A program made the position numbers and the translations under genes. The notes under the pieces are model-generated. The model saw nothing but the letters and a program-made list of their open reading frames with translations. It was not told where the DNA came from and did no database searches. This document shows positions 1 through 6,653 of a DNA stretch of 7,344 nucleotides, in pieces. The stretch's first letter is position 1; each line of letters opens with the position of its first letter. This stretch comes from Acidobacteriota bacterium (GTDB taxonomy: Bacteria > Acidobacteriota > Blastocatellia > Pyrinomonadales > Pyrinomonadaceae), in assembly GCA_020853255.1 (NCBI GenBank), contig JADYZI010000275.1, forward strand, positions 1 to 7,344, read 5' to 3'.

Positions 1-1330
1 CCGCAAATCCCAGCATCACGGCCGAGACCGCAAGCAGCATCCATTTTGCCTTACCGCTGCCCGTTGGCGGTGCGAAGCCGGTTTCGACCTTTACGGGGCT
101 CATCAGCGGCAGCCGGTCAAACTCGTTTGAGCCCTTCAATATCGGAAATGACCTTTCAGCGACAACGATCGACTGAGCGGCCGGGCTGTTCAGATAGATC
201 CGCAGACGCGGAAAATTTCCTTCGAGATATTCGAAGATGTTATGGATCCGATGCGGAACGTCGCCCAGGCCATCGGCGTCAAAGTCATAGCCGTCGTAGT
301 CGCCCCAATAGTTGCCGCCGCTCTCATCCTGCCAAGTTGTCGAACTGCCTTTGCCGATGAGCTGAAGCGGGCTGATGTTGTTGATGAAATTGTTTTGCGT
401 AAAGGTGTTCTGATCAGAGCTTGCAAATATTTGCATCGCCACATCGTTCTCAGCGATCGTATTCCGGCGAAAGACCGAGTCCTTTGCGGCCTCCATAAAG
501 ATGCCAACGGCGTTGTCCAGCACCAGGTTCTCTTCCGTTATGCAGTTTCGGCAATCCTGAAACAGAATTCCGAACGAGCTAAATCCCCGATTGTGTACGA
601 ATGCATTTCGCCGCAGGGCTATTCGCTGCGAGTACATTATCGCCGCACCCGCAATGTTGTTGAAAAACACGTTTTCCTCGAACGTATTGTCGTCCGAGTT
701 CATAAAATGCAGCCCGTAGCGAAGGTTGTAGATCCGGTTTCCGCGAAAGACATTTGCAGGGCTGTTCTGGATGTACATACCGTCGCGGGCCGCTTCGACG
801 ACGTTATCTTCGAGAAGATTTCGCGGCGAATTCCAGAGATGAAGGCCGCCGCCGCGCTCGCCGCTCTCCAGTTCGGTGCGGCCGTTGATCCGGTTTCGCC
901 GGATCTTGTTGTCCGCCGATTGATACAGATAGATCCCGAAAAGAATATCGCTCAACCGGTTGTCCTCGATCGTATTGCCGCTCGACATTAGAAGAATGCC
1001 GGCGTCTTCCTCAACAAGGTTGCCGCCGCTGGTTTCGATCCCAAGTCCGCGTATCGCGCAGTTCGCGGCCCGTATCTCGATAACACTGCCCTTTCCCGTA
1101 CCCTTGATCGTCGGCGTTCCAATGCCTTCAATCGTCAGGGTCTTTTCAATGATCAGGTTTTCGAGATAGGTGCCGCTCTGAACCCTTATCGTGTCACCCT
1201 GGGCGGCAAAGGCGATCGCTTCGCTGACAGTTTTGAATTGTGCATCCGGCCCAACCGTCAGCACTTCGGCGCTTGCCGATAGAGCAGCGAGAAGGATGAA
1301 AAACAGCACCTTGAAGCAGCAGAACCTCAT
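1..1330 (-). CDS. nosD: NosD, periplasmic beta-helix copper-site maturation protein (3' end cut by window edge)
   Basis: The frame is open from an ATG at 1330 to the left edge: 443 codons with no stop, so the C-terminus is missing. Residues 1-21 form a Sec signal peptide (Arg2, Lys7, hydrophobic core, likely cleavage after ASA at 19-21). Residues of about 25-375 are a repetitive right-handed beta-helix of the NosD/carbohydrate-binding CASH type, with recurring N-x-[IVF]-x-x-N turns (for example GNTIEDNRL near 118-126 and NVFRGNRIYN near 193-202). The family hallmark NYWGDYDG sits at 340-347, followed by an acidic DFDADGLGD. A hydrophobic stretch starts at W430 and runs into the edge, which suggests a C-terminal membrane anchor. 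NosD works with the ABC transporter NosFY in assembling the CuZ [4Cu:S] centre of NosZ. The gene starts 8 bp after the NosB-like stop codon and has no well-spaced Shine-Dalgarno, so translational coupling is likely. The family call is firm; the anchor is inferred from a partial segment. Confidence 0.93.
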   Translation of the reverse strand, partial: MRFCCFKVLFFILLAALSASAEVLTVGPDAQFKTVSEAIAFAAQGDTIRVQSGTYLENLIIEKTLTIEGIGTPTIKGTGKGSVIEIRAANCAIRGLGIETSGGNLVEEDAGILLMSSGNTIEDNRLSDILFGIYLYQSADNKIRRNRINGRTELESGERGGGLHLWNSPRNLLEDNVVEAARDGMYIQNSPANVFRGNRIYNLRYGLHFMNSDDNTFEENVFFNNIAGAAIMYSQRIALRRNAFVHNRGFSSFGILFQDCRNCITEENLVLDNAVGIFMEAAKDSVFRRNTIAENDVAMQIFASSDQNTFTQNNFINNISPLQLIGKGSSTTWQDESGGNYWGDYDGYDFDADGLGDVPHRIHNIFEYLEGNFPRLRIYLNSPAAQSIVVAERSFPILKGSNEFDRLPLMSPVKVETGFAPPTGSGKAKWMLLAVSAVMLGFA

Positions 1331-1338
1331 TCCCAAGG

Positions 1339-2028
1339 TCACACATCTACCTTACGGTTCACCCGCCAGGCCCATAAGATGGCCGCAAGAAGCAGGAAGC
1401 CGTAGATAAAGAAAATATACGAACTCAATTCGGGGTAGCTGTAAACCGTAAAATTCCCGACTTCTTGTTCGCCAAACAGCGGCGGCGTGAAGGGCGGAAC
1501 CTTGATGGCCGCCGTCGGATCGAGATTGTGTCCGTAGCTGTATAGCCGATAATAAAAGCTCCAGAACGAGTACAAGCTGAAATAAACGAATCCGACAAAA
1601 ACATCGACCAACTTCGACATTTTCCCAAGAACCGCCGCACGAAGGGCGAAGAGCATCAAGCCGCCGATCGCGAAGGGCAGCCAGGTGAATTCACCGAAGT
1701 CGCTTTCAAGTAGCGGACGCATACCGATGTAATGGTTCAGCGAGTTTATCTCGCGCAGGTCATCGCGGTTTGGCGTCTTTCCGCCTTCAAGCCGGTATGC
1801 GTATATGTCCAGGGTCAGCCCGTCAGTGTACTGATTGGAAAAGAACGTCATGTTCCACAGTGGGAAAAAGAACACGATCACCAGCGACAGCGCGGCAATG
1901 ACCGCAAATAGGCGGCTGCCGGGCGGCAAAGGCTGCTCTAGAAACAGAAATTTATTGTTCAGAAATCGAGTCAGCCAACCATCAGATTTTGGTTCAGTCT
2001 CAACAATTTGCTCGGATCGATCTGCCAT
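1339..2028 (-). CDS. nosB: NosB-like integral membrane protein of clade II nos clusters
   Basis: A 229-residue membrane protein directly follows nosZ and precedes nosD, the position occupied by nosB in clade II clusters such as that of Wolinella succinogenes. I see four likely membrane segments, at about 40-60, 116-135, 140-161 and 203-222. With the charged N-terminus inside, loops 62-115 and 162-202 would be periplasmic. These loops carry distinctive residues: a QYTDGL stretch at 66-71, EINSLNHYIGM at 93-103, GHNLDP at 166-171 and FTPPLFG at 180-186. The loop residues Met60, His99, Met103 and His167 could bind copper, but that is only inference. There is no signal peptide, heme motif or recognised enzymatic domain. 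The start is supported by a GGGGG ribosome binding site 4 nt upstream. The symbol rests on gene order and topology rather than on residues I can match with certainty, so an unnamed conserved nos-cluster membrane protein is the fallback. The molecular role is unknown. Confidence 0.7.
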   Translation of the reverse strand: MADRSEQIVETEPKSDGWLTRFLNNKFLFLEQPLPPGSRLFAVIAALSLVIVFFFPLWNMTFFSNQYTDGLTLDIYAYRLEGGKTPNRDDLREINSLNHYIGMRPLLESDFGEFTWLPFAIGGLMLFALRAAVLGKMSKLVDVFVGFVYFSLYSFWSFYYRLYSYGHNLDPTAAIKVPPFTPPLFGEQEVGNFTVYSYPELSSYIFFIYGFLLLAAILWAWRVNRKVDV

Positions 2029-2032
2029 TTCG

Positions 2033-2037
2033 CCCCC
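2033..2037 (-). promoter_or_regulatory. Ribosome binding site of the NosB-like gene
   Basis: The minus strand reads GTGGGGGCGAA and then the ATG at 2028. The G-rich core lies 4 nt from the start codon. It supports this start and shows that the gene can be translated independently of nosZ, from which it is separated by a 97-bp gap containing a stem-loop. Confidence 0.5.
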
Positions 2038-2056
2038 ACTTTACATAAGAACTCGT

Positions 2057-2114
2057 ACGAAGCGAGCGTGACGAGCCATCGCCGATCAGGCTAATGCCGG
2101 TCACGCCGCTTCGT
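2057..2114 (-). repeat. Long stem-loop in the nosZ-nosB intergenic region
   Basis: On the minus strand the arm ACGAAGCGGCGTGAC (2114-2100) pairs with GTCACGCTCGCTTCGT (2072-2057). That gives 15 base pairs interrupted only by one bulged T, around a 27-nt loop that can itself fold weakly. The structure begins 11 nt after the nosZ stop codon. No run of T follows the distal arm, so it does not look like a complete intrinsic terminator. The likely roles are to protect the nosZ 3' end from exonucleases, or to attenuate or process the transcript so that nosZ mRNA outnumbers that of the downstream assembly genes. The pairing is seen directly; the role is inferred. Confidence 0.75.
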
Positions 2115-2125
2115 GTCATCCGCGG

Positions 2126-3988
2126 TTATTTAGGCTTTACAACCAAATACCCCTGCATCTCCTGGTGCAAGGCCGAGCAGAAGTTCGTGCAGTAATAGGC
2201 GTAAACGCCCGGCTTGTCGGCCACGAACTCGATCGTCTTGGTCTCGCCCGGATCTACCACTACGTTTATGTTGTATTCCAACAGTCCAAAGCCGTGAAGC
2301 TCGTCTGTTGTTTGTTCGATATTGGTCAGGTGGATAGTGACCTTATCGCCCTGGTTTACCTCGATCGCGGTCGGAGTGATCGTACTTCGAACGAGAATCG
2401 TCTTGACCGTCACCGAGCCGGGGCCAGCTTCGATCTTGGCGTCGTTAATATCCCATATAGCATTGGGATTTTTATTCTCTTCCTTCGGATAAACCTCGAT
2501 CGGTTTTAGCTTGTCCGCCTTTATGATCTGGGCGTAATGCGGCTCAGGTTCGGTGAAGGCGTTGTACAGCAGCTTCATCTTCTCGCCCTCGATGCCGATC
2601 AGTTGCGAGCTTTCCGGCTGAGACGGGCCGACGTTCAGGTGTGTGCCGTGCGAAAGTTTGTTCAGCGCGATTAGGTACTTGCCGTCGGGGTCGACCGTAT
2701 CGCCTTCGGCGGTCGCAAGGTGTCCGATGTTATACGTGATCGGGATCTTGTCGGCGATCTCCCATGTTCCGAGCTTCCATTTCGCGACAGCGCTTTCAAC
2801 GAACAGCGACGTGTAGGCATAGCCCTGATTGTCGAACTGTGTGTGCAGCGGCCCGAGGCCGACGTTAACCTCGGCTTCCTTGACGAAATCGTAGTCCAGG
2901 ATCGGCAGGCCGTCCTCTTCCCCCGAAAACTTCTTGTTCTGAACCGCGGCCAGCATCTTTTCAACGCTGTAGGCCGTCGTGATCGATTGGAGCTTTCCGC
3001 TTCCGATGATCCACTTTCCGTCAGGGCTGACATCGACGCCATGCGGGCTCTTGCTGCACGGGATCAGATAGACCAGACCCGGCGTTTGGACCGGATCGAC
3101 GACGGCTACGCCATCCACTATTTTGGTTTTGCCTGCCTGGACAGCTTTTTCAACCTCTTTCCAGTTGACGGCTACGATGTAGTCACGCTCGCGTTGAGTG
3201 GACGTGACCTCAAGCTTGCCGATGGCTTTTTCGGTGTTGTACGTTGTCCAAAATGCCCAACCTTCGCTTGGGCCTTTGCCTGCATCGCCAAGGTCGTAGG
3301 CATACGGCGGCATTTCGATCTGCCACCCAACACTCATTTCGCCGGTATCAGGCTTGATCGAGATGCCGGAGACGACGCCCTTATATTTCGCGGCATATTC
3401 CTCAACGGGAACGGCAGTTTTCTTGGGCAGCGGAATCGAGAACCGGGAAGCGGCAAGTACATATTCGCTGTTAGGCGTGACAAACGCCCCGCCGTGGAAG
3501 CCGGAAACGTTCGGCACCGGGCCGAGGATCTGCTTTGTCTTAAAGTCACGCAGATCGATGCGGGCGATGCGGTTGTTTCCGTTGTCGTTCACGAAAAGCC
3601 AGCGGCCGTCATAATCGCCCTTGGTTTCGCTAAGCGCCGGGTGGTGTACGTCGCCCCATTCAAAACCGCCAAGCATTTCCTTGGTCTCTTTATCGAAACC
3701 GTAACCGGTCGCCGGATACTTCGCAAAGACCGGGATCGTCGCAATATGCCGCATTGACGGGATGCCCGCTACATAGACGTTGCCTGAGTGCCCCCCGGAG
3801 TAGAACACGTAATACTCGTCAATATCCCCAGGAGCAACGTAGGTCATTGTCGCTGCCTCGGCGGCGCCGCCTCGTTCCTGTTTGATCGCTGTGCGTCGTC
3901 CGCAGCTGCCGATGACCATCAGCGAAGCCAGAATAATTACTCCAATACCTATCCACAAAAATTTGGGCTTTTTTATTAGGTTTTTCAT
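2126..3988 (-). CDS. nosZ: Nitrous oxide reductase NosZ, clade II (Sec-type, possible lipoprotein)
   Basis: This is the terminal reductase of N2O respiration: N2O + 2 H+ + 2 e- gives N2 + H2O, in the periplasm. The 620-residue protein has a seven-bladed propeller with the CuZ site followed by a C-terminal cupredoxin CuA domain. The diagnostic DEYYVFYSGGHSG is at 57-69. The seven expected CuZ histidines are all visible: H115 and H116 (GDVHHP), H165 (GFHG), H316 (SPHG), H382 (PLH), H423 (IGH) and H484 (PHY). CuA ligands are H565 (DELHGF), C600 and C604 (CTNFC), H608 and M611 (LHQEM). The residue between the CuA cysteines that is Trp in clade I is Asn602 here. The N-terminus has lysines and a hydrophobic core (10-27) but no twin-arginine motif, so export is by Sec as in clade II. 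Cys29 in VIGSC resembles a lipobox. A strong ribosome binding site lies just upstream, and the gap to the cytochrome c gene is 18 bp. The gene is intact with every copper ligand present. Confidence 0.98.
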   Translation of the reverse strand: MKNLIKKPKFLWIGIGVIILASLMVIGSCGRRTAIKQERGGAAEAATMTYVAPGDIDEYYVFYSGGHSGNVYVAGIPSMRHIATIPVFAKYPATGYGFDKETKEMLGGFEWGDVHHPALSETKGDYDGRWLFVNDNGNNRIARIDLRDFKTKQILGPVPNVSGFHGGAFVTPNSEYVLAASRFSIPLPKKTAVPVEEYAAKYKGVVSGISIKPDTGEMSVGWQIEMPPYAYDLGDAGKGPSEGWAFWTTYNTEKAIGKLEVTSTQRERDYIVAVNWKEVEKAVQAGKTKIVDGVAVVDPVQTPGLVYLIPCSKSPHGVDVSPDGKWIIGSGKLQSITTAYSVEKMLAAVQNKKFSGEEDGLPILDYDFVKEAEVNVGLGPLHTQFDNQGYAYTSLFVESAVAKWKLGTWEIADKIPITYNIGHLATAEGDTVDPDGKYLIALNKLSHGTHLNVGPSQPESSQLIGIEGEKMKLLYNAFTEPEPHYAQIIKADKLKPIEVYPKEENKNPNAIWDINDAKIEAGPGSVTVKTILVRSTITPTAIEVNQGDKVTIHLTNIEQTTDELHGFGLLEYNINVVVDPGETKTIEFVADKPGVYAYYCTNFCSALHQEMQGYLVVKPK

Positions 3989-3992
3989 CTTT

Positions 3993-3998
3993 CTCCTT
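3993..3998 (-). promoter_or_regulatory. Strong Shine-Dalgarno of nosZ
   Basis: The minus strand reads AAGGAG, then AAAG, then the ATG at 3988. It is a near-consensus site that fixes the nosZ start and fits a need for high expression of the terminal enzyme. It lies inside the 18-bp gap after the cytochrome c stop codon. Confidence 0.7.
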
Positions 3999-4006
3999 TA
4001 TGTCCT

Positions 4007-5215
4007 CTACTTACCCGTTGGCGTTGGGGAAGGAGAAGCATTTTTGATCTGCTGCTCCAGCTTTCGCTGATAGGCAACTTTTAGTAGTGCGATCGCCTGC
4101 TGACGCTGTTCGGTCGTCAACGGGATCTGTGTGGCTAAAACTACCGACATGGTTCCCGTAGGTTCCATCAGAAAATCGTCGAGCGTGCGGCCGAACCGGC
4201 TTTGGACGTCAGTGACGGCATCAGATAGATCGGGGCCGATCTTGGCCGCTGAGTCGACGCCCAGCGATGTGACCGAATGGCAGATGAAGCATTTGTTCTG
4301 AACGAAGAACGCTCCCTCGCCCTCAAGCATCTTCTTTTCTTTGTCGATCTCTTCCTGCGTGGGAACATCGCGTAGCTGAACACCCGAAATGTAATTCGCC
4401 GGGATCGGCTCTTTCCGCCAGCTCATCACTAGCAGGGCAAGGGCCTGTGCGTCTTGCGACGAAAATCCGAAATTTGGCATCACGCTGTCCGGCGAGACCA
4501 TCTTTGGATTCTGGAAATGGGCGACCTGCCAGGCAAATACCGAGTGGCGTCCTGTGAGTCGGCCATAATCGAATTGTTCGGTCGGTTTCTCGCCCTCGAA
4601 TGTAAGGTCAGGCCCGATTATCCCGCCGCGGCCATTGATGGTGTGACATGCTCTGCAGTCTTTCTGTTCCACCAGCTTTTTCGCGGTGTTGATGTAATCC
4701 ATGCCCTTCGTTTCGCGGTCATAGCGATGGCATGAGTTGCAGTTCATTTCCATCAAGGCCTTGGAGTTCTTGATCAGATACGCTTCACTAACCTCGGCAC
4801 CGAGGACCGGTTCTTCCCAGTGCTCGACGTTGCCGTGAGCATCGGGCAGGATCGTCGAAAAGCCCTGGCCGCCGTGACATGAGGTGCAGCCGTACGCCGA
4901 GAGTGGATGCTTTTCGAGGATCTCTTTCGGATGTGTCCGATACGGCTCCGGCGCGGTTTCCAGCCCTTTCCATTCGACGGCCTGGTGGCATGTGATGCAG
5001 CGGTCCACACGGTCAAGGTCTTTGACCCAGATCTGTTGTATTCCCGTTGGGATCTGGGCGGCACGTTCTGCACCGAATTTCTCGGTCACGAATTCCTTGA
5101 ATTCGGCCTGATAGTCGGTCCAATCCATTCGGTTCTCGCGAAAGAAGACCCAGGCCGTCAATCCGAGCAGGGAAAGTCCTAGAACGTAGAGTTTGATGGC
5201 ATCTTTGCTTAACAT
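4007..5215 (-). CDS. Membrane-anchored pentaheme cytochrome c (cytochrome c subunit of the nos-linked bc complex)
   Basis: This 402-residue protein has a single N-terminal membrane segment (about 8-25) that is probably uncleaved, leaving the rest in the periplasm. Five CXXCH heme c sites are present: CITCH at 73-77, CTSCH at 110-114, CNSCH at 159-163, CRACH at 187-191 and CFICH at 309-313. The fourth and fifth each precede a GPDL stretch (201-204, 327-330), typical of class I cytochrome c folds. Met246 in VMPNFG is a good axial-ligand candidate for heme 4, and Met356 is possible for heme 5. The tail is Pro/Ser/Thr-rich (SPSPTPTG). The protein lies 25 bp after cytochrome b and 18 bp before nosZ. 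It therefore probably replaces cytochrome c1 and carries electrons from the Rieske/cytochrome b complex towards the CuA site of NosZ. The heme count is seen directly; the partner assignment rests on context. The start is supported by GGAGAGAG 7 nt upstream. Confidence 0.93.
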   Translation of the reverse strand: MLSKDAIKLYVLGLSLLGLTAWVFFRENRMDWTDYQAEFKEFVTEKFGAERAAQIPTGIQQIWVKDLDRVDRCITCHQAVEWKGLETAPEPYRTHPKEILEKHPLSAYGCTSCHGGQGFSTILPDAHGNVEHWEEPVLGAEVSEAYLIKNSKALMEMNCNSCHRYDRETKGMDYINTAKKLVEQKDCRACHTINGRGGIIGPDLTFEGEKPTEQFDYGRLTGRHSVFAWQVAHFQNPKMVSPDSVMPNFGFSSQDAQALALLVMSWRKEPIPANYISGVQLRDVPTQEEIDKEKKMLEGEGAFFVQNKCFICHSVTSLGVDSAAKIGPDLSDAVTDVQSRFGRTLDDFLMEPTGTMSVVLATQIPLTTEQRQQAIALLKVAYQRKLEQQIKNASPSPTPTGK

Positions 5216-5222
5216 TTCTTAT

Positions 5223-5230
5223 CTCTCTCC
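5223..5230 (-). promoter_or_regulatory. Shine-Dalgarno of the pentaheme cytochrome c gene
   Basis: The minus strand reads AAGGAGAGAG, ending 7 nt before the ATG at 5215. It sits in the 25-bp gap after the cytochrome b stop codon and supports the chosen start, which keeps the N-terminal membrane anchor. Confidence 0.6.
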
Positions 5231-5240
5231 TTGCTCTCTA

Positions 5241-6623
5241 TCAGAATTTACGCGGCGTTTGCTCCCATTCCTGCCACGGCATATAGATCTCCCAGAACGG
5301 CCCGCGCATATACGTCCCGATAAAGGTCAGGATCAGGATGGCGGCAACGATCAGCAGAAATATCCTGTTCTGCCATTTGCGTTCTTTTGGGAACCACCGG
5401 CCGATCGAACTGACAGGCGATTTGTCAAAGTAAGGCCAGAGCACGGCCGCGAGCACGAGAACGCCGGGCAGAATTATTCCGCCGATCAGCGCACCGTTTA
5501 TAGTGAATCCGCCGACGGTAAAGGTCGTGATCGTGACCAGTTCCTGCAGCCAAAGGAAGTACCATGGAGCTTTCGCCGGATTTGGTGTAACCGCCGGATT
5601 TGCCGCCTCTTCAAGCGGGGCTTTTACGACAAGCGTCAGAACGATCGAGGCAACGAGGGTCGCAAGCGTTACAACGGCCAGCCGCACGGTCAGATACGGT
5701 GACGACGGCACTTTGTCCTTTTCGTCATCGACCATCACATTGCGGACATCAACGGCTGTCCCTCCGGTAATTCCGAGCAGCGAATATGTCTTGCTCGCGA
5801 TCGCGGGCTGTTCCTCTTTTTTCGCCTCTTCGTACCGCTTTTCGACACACGCCAGCCCGCCGTCTTTCCGCACACGCCACATGTGATAGCTGACAAGCCA
5901 AAGTGTCGCAAGCGGAAGCAGGAAACAGTGAAGTACGTAAAATCGGATCAGCGTCGCCTGTTCGATCGTGGTTCCGCCGAGCAGGATGAATCGCGTCGGT
6001 TCACCAAATACGGGAGCCGAACTCGCGATGTTTGTGCCGACCGTGATCGCCCAATATGCCAACTGGTCCCACGGCAAGAGATATCCCGTGAACGAGAGCA
6101 GCAGCGTGATCAGCAGCAACGCGACGCCGATGATCCAGTTGAGCGGGCGGTTTTGGCCAACAGCTTTTCGCCCGTTCTTAAATGCTCCGGTCAGAAAGAC
6201 GCGGACCATGTGCAGGAACACAACGGCAACCATCAGGTGGGCGCCGATACGATGCAGGCCGCGAAGAAACCAGCCGTAGCTTGTCGAAAACTCCAGGTCT
6301 TTGACCGATAGGTAAGCACGCTCGACCGACGGCACGTATAAAAACATTAGAACGCCGCCGGTTATCGTCAGGATCAGGAACAGTACGGCCGAGATCGTGC
6401 CGAGCCAGAACGAATAGCCCCACGAGAGGCTTTCCAGGCTGACCTTTGCCGGGAACCAGTGGAGAACGAAGTTTCGAACGATCGCGTCTCCGGCCTCGCG
6501 TTTAGTTTCAGGCCGCCAGGTCCATGTGAGCTTTTCCCAAGCCGGTTTGAACGCGAACTTTTTTAAGAAACCCGAATTCGTGCCCGGTTTCGCAGGCGGT
6601 GCGGATATGTTTTCTGTCGCCAT
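5241..6623 (-). CDS. Cytochrome b of a quinol:cytochrome c oxidoreductase (fused b6 plus subunit IV type)
   Basis: This is the diheme membrane subunit that oxidises quinol in a bc-type complex. It has 460 residues. The N-terminal b6-like part contains the heme-ligand pairs H124/H138 (in LHRIGAH and FLHMVR) and H232/H247 (VLHCF, SYHMWR), and a Qo-side GYLLPWDQLAYWA stretch at 180-192. The second histidine pair is separated by 14 residues, as in cytochrome b6, rather than the 13 of mitochondrial-type cytochrome b. A charged linker of about 50 residues (257-308) leads to a subunit IV-like C-terminal part with three or so further membrane helices. The Qo PEWY signature appears as APWYF (352-356), so the usual Glu is replaced by Pro. 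About 55 N-terminal residues precede the first helix. The gene lies 30 bp after the Rieske gene and 25 bp before the cytochrome c gene, so the three almost certainly encode one complex. The family is certain; the assignment to N2O respiration follows from the operon. Confidence 0.95.
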   Translation of the reverse strand: MATENISAPPAKPGTNSGFLKKFAFKPAWEKLTWTWRPETKREAGDAIVRNFVLHWFPAKVSLESLSWGYSFWLGTISAVLFLILTITGGVLMFLYVPSVERAYLSVKDLEFSTSYGWFLRGLHRIGAHLMVAVVFLHMVRVFLTGAFKNGRKAVGQNRPLNWIIGVALLLITLLLSFTGYLLPWDQLAYWAITVGTNIASSAPVFGEPTRFILLGGTTIEQATLIRFYVLHCFLLPLATLWLVSYHMWRVRKDGGLACVEKRYEEAKKEEQPAIASKTYSLLGITGGTAVDVRNVMVDDEKDKVPSSPYLTVRLAVVTLATLVASIVLTLVVKAPLEEAANPAVTPNPAKAPWYFLWLQELVTITTFTVGGFTINGALIGGIILPGVLVLAAVLWPYFDKSPVSSIGRWFPKERKWQNRIFLLIVAAILILTFIGTYMRGPFWEIYMPWQEWEQTPRKF

Positions 6624-6653
6624 ATATTCTCTTCAGGTGCGAACACAAAATGT

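Noticed and set aside
242..991. Plus-strand open frame of 249 codons opposite nosD
   Set aside because: The minus strand encodes a clear NosD with signal peptide, beta-helix repeats and the NYWGDY hallmark; the plus-strand product shows no family features.
2057..2114. Intrinsic terminator after nosZ
   Set aside because: The stem is strong but no T-run follows on the minus strand, and nosB-like and nosD genes continue in the same direction; it is kept as a stem-loop of unknown role.
2029..2125. Internal promoter in the nosZ-nosB gap
   Set aside because: No convincing -35/-10 pair was found by eye; most of the gap is taken up by the hairpin.
2720..3757. Long plus-strand open frame of 345 codons opposite nosZ
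   Set aside because: It is antisense to an intact nosZ with every copper ligand, has no recognisable domain, and arises from codon bias in the opposite strand.
5193..5702. Plus-strand open frames opposite cytochrome b and the cytochrome c start
   Set aside because: The products are low-complexity, charged and without motifs, and lie antisense to well-supported genes.
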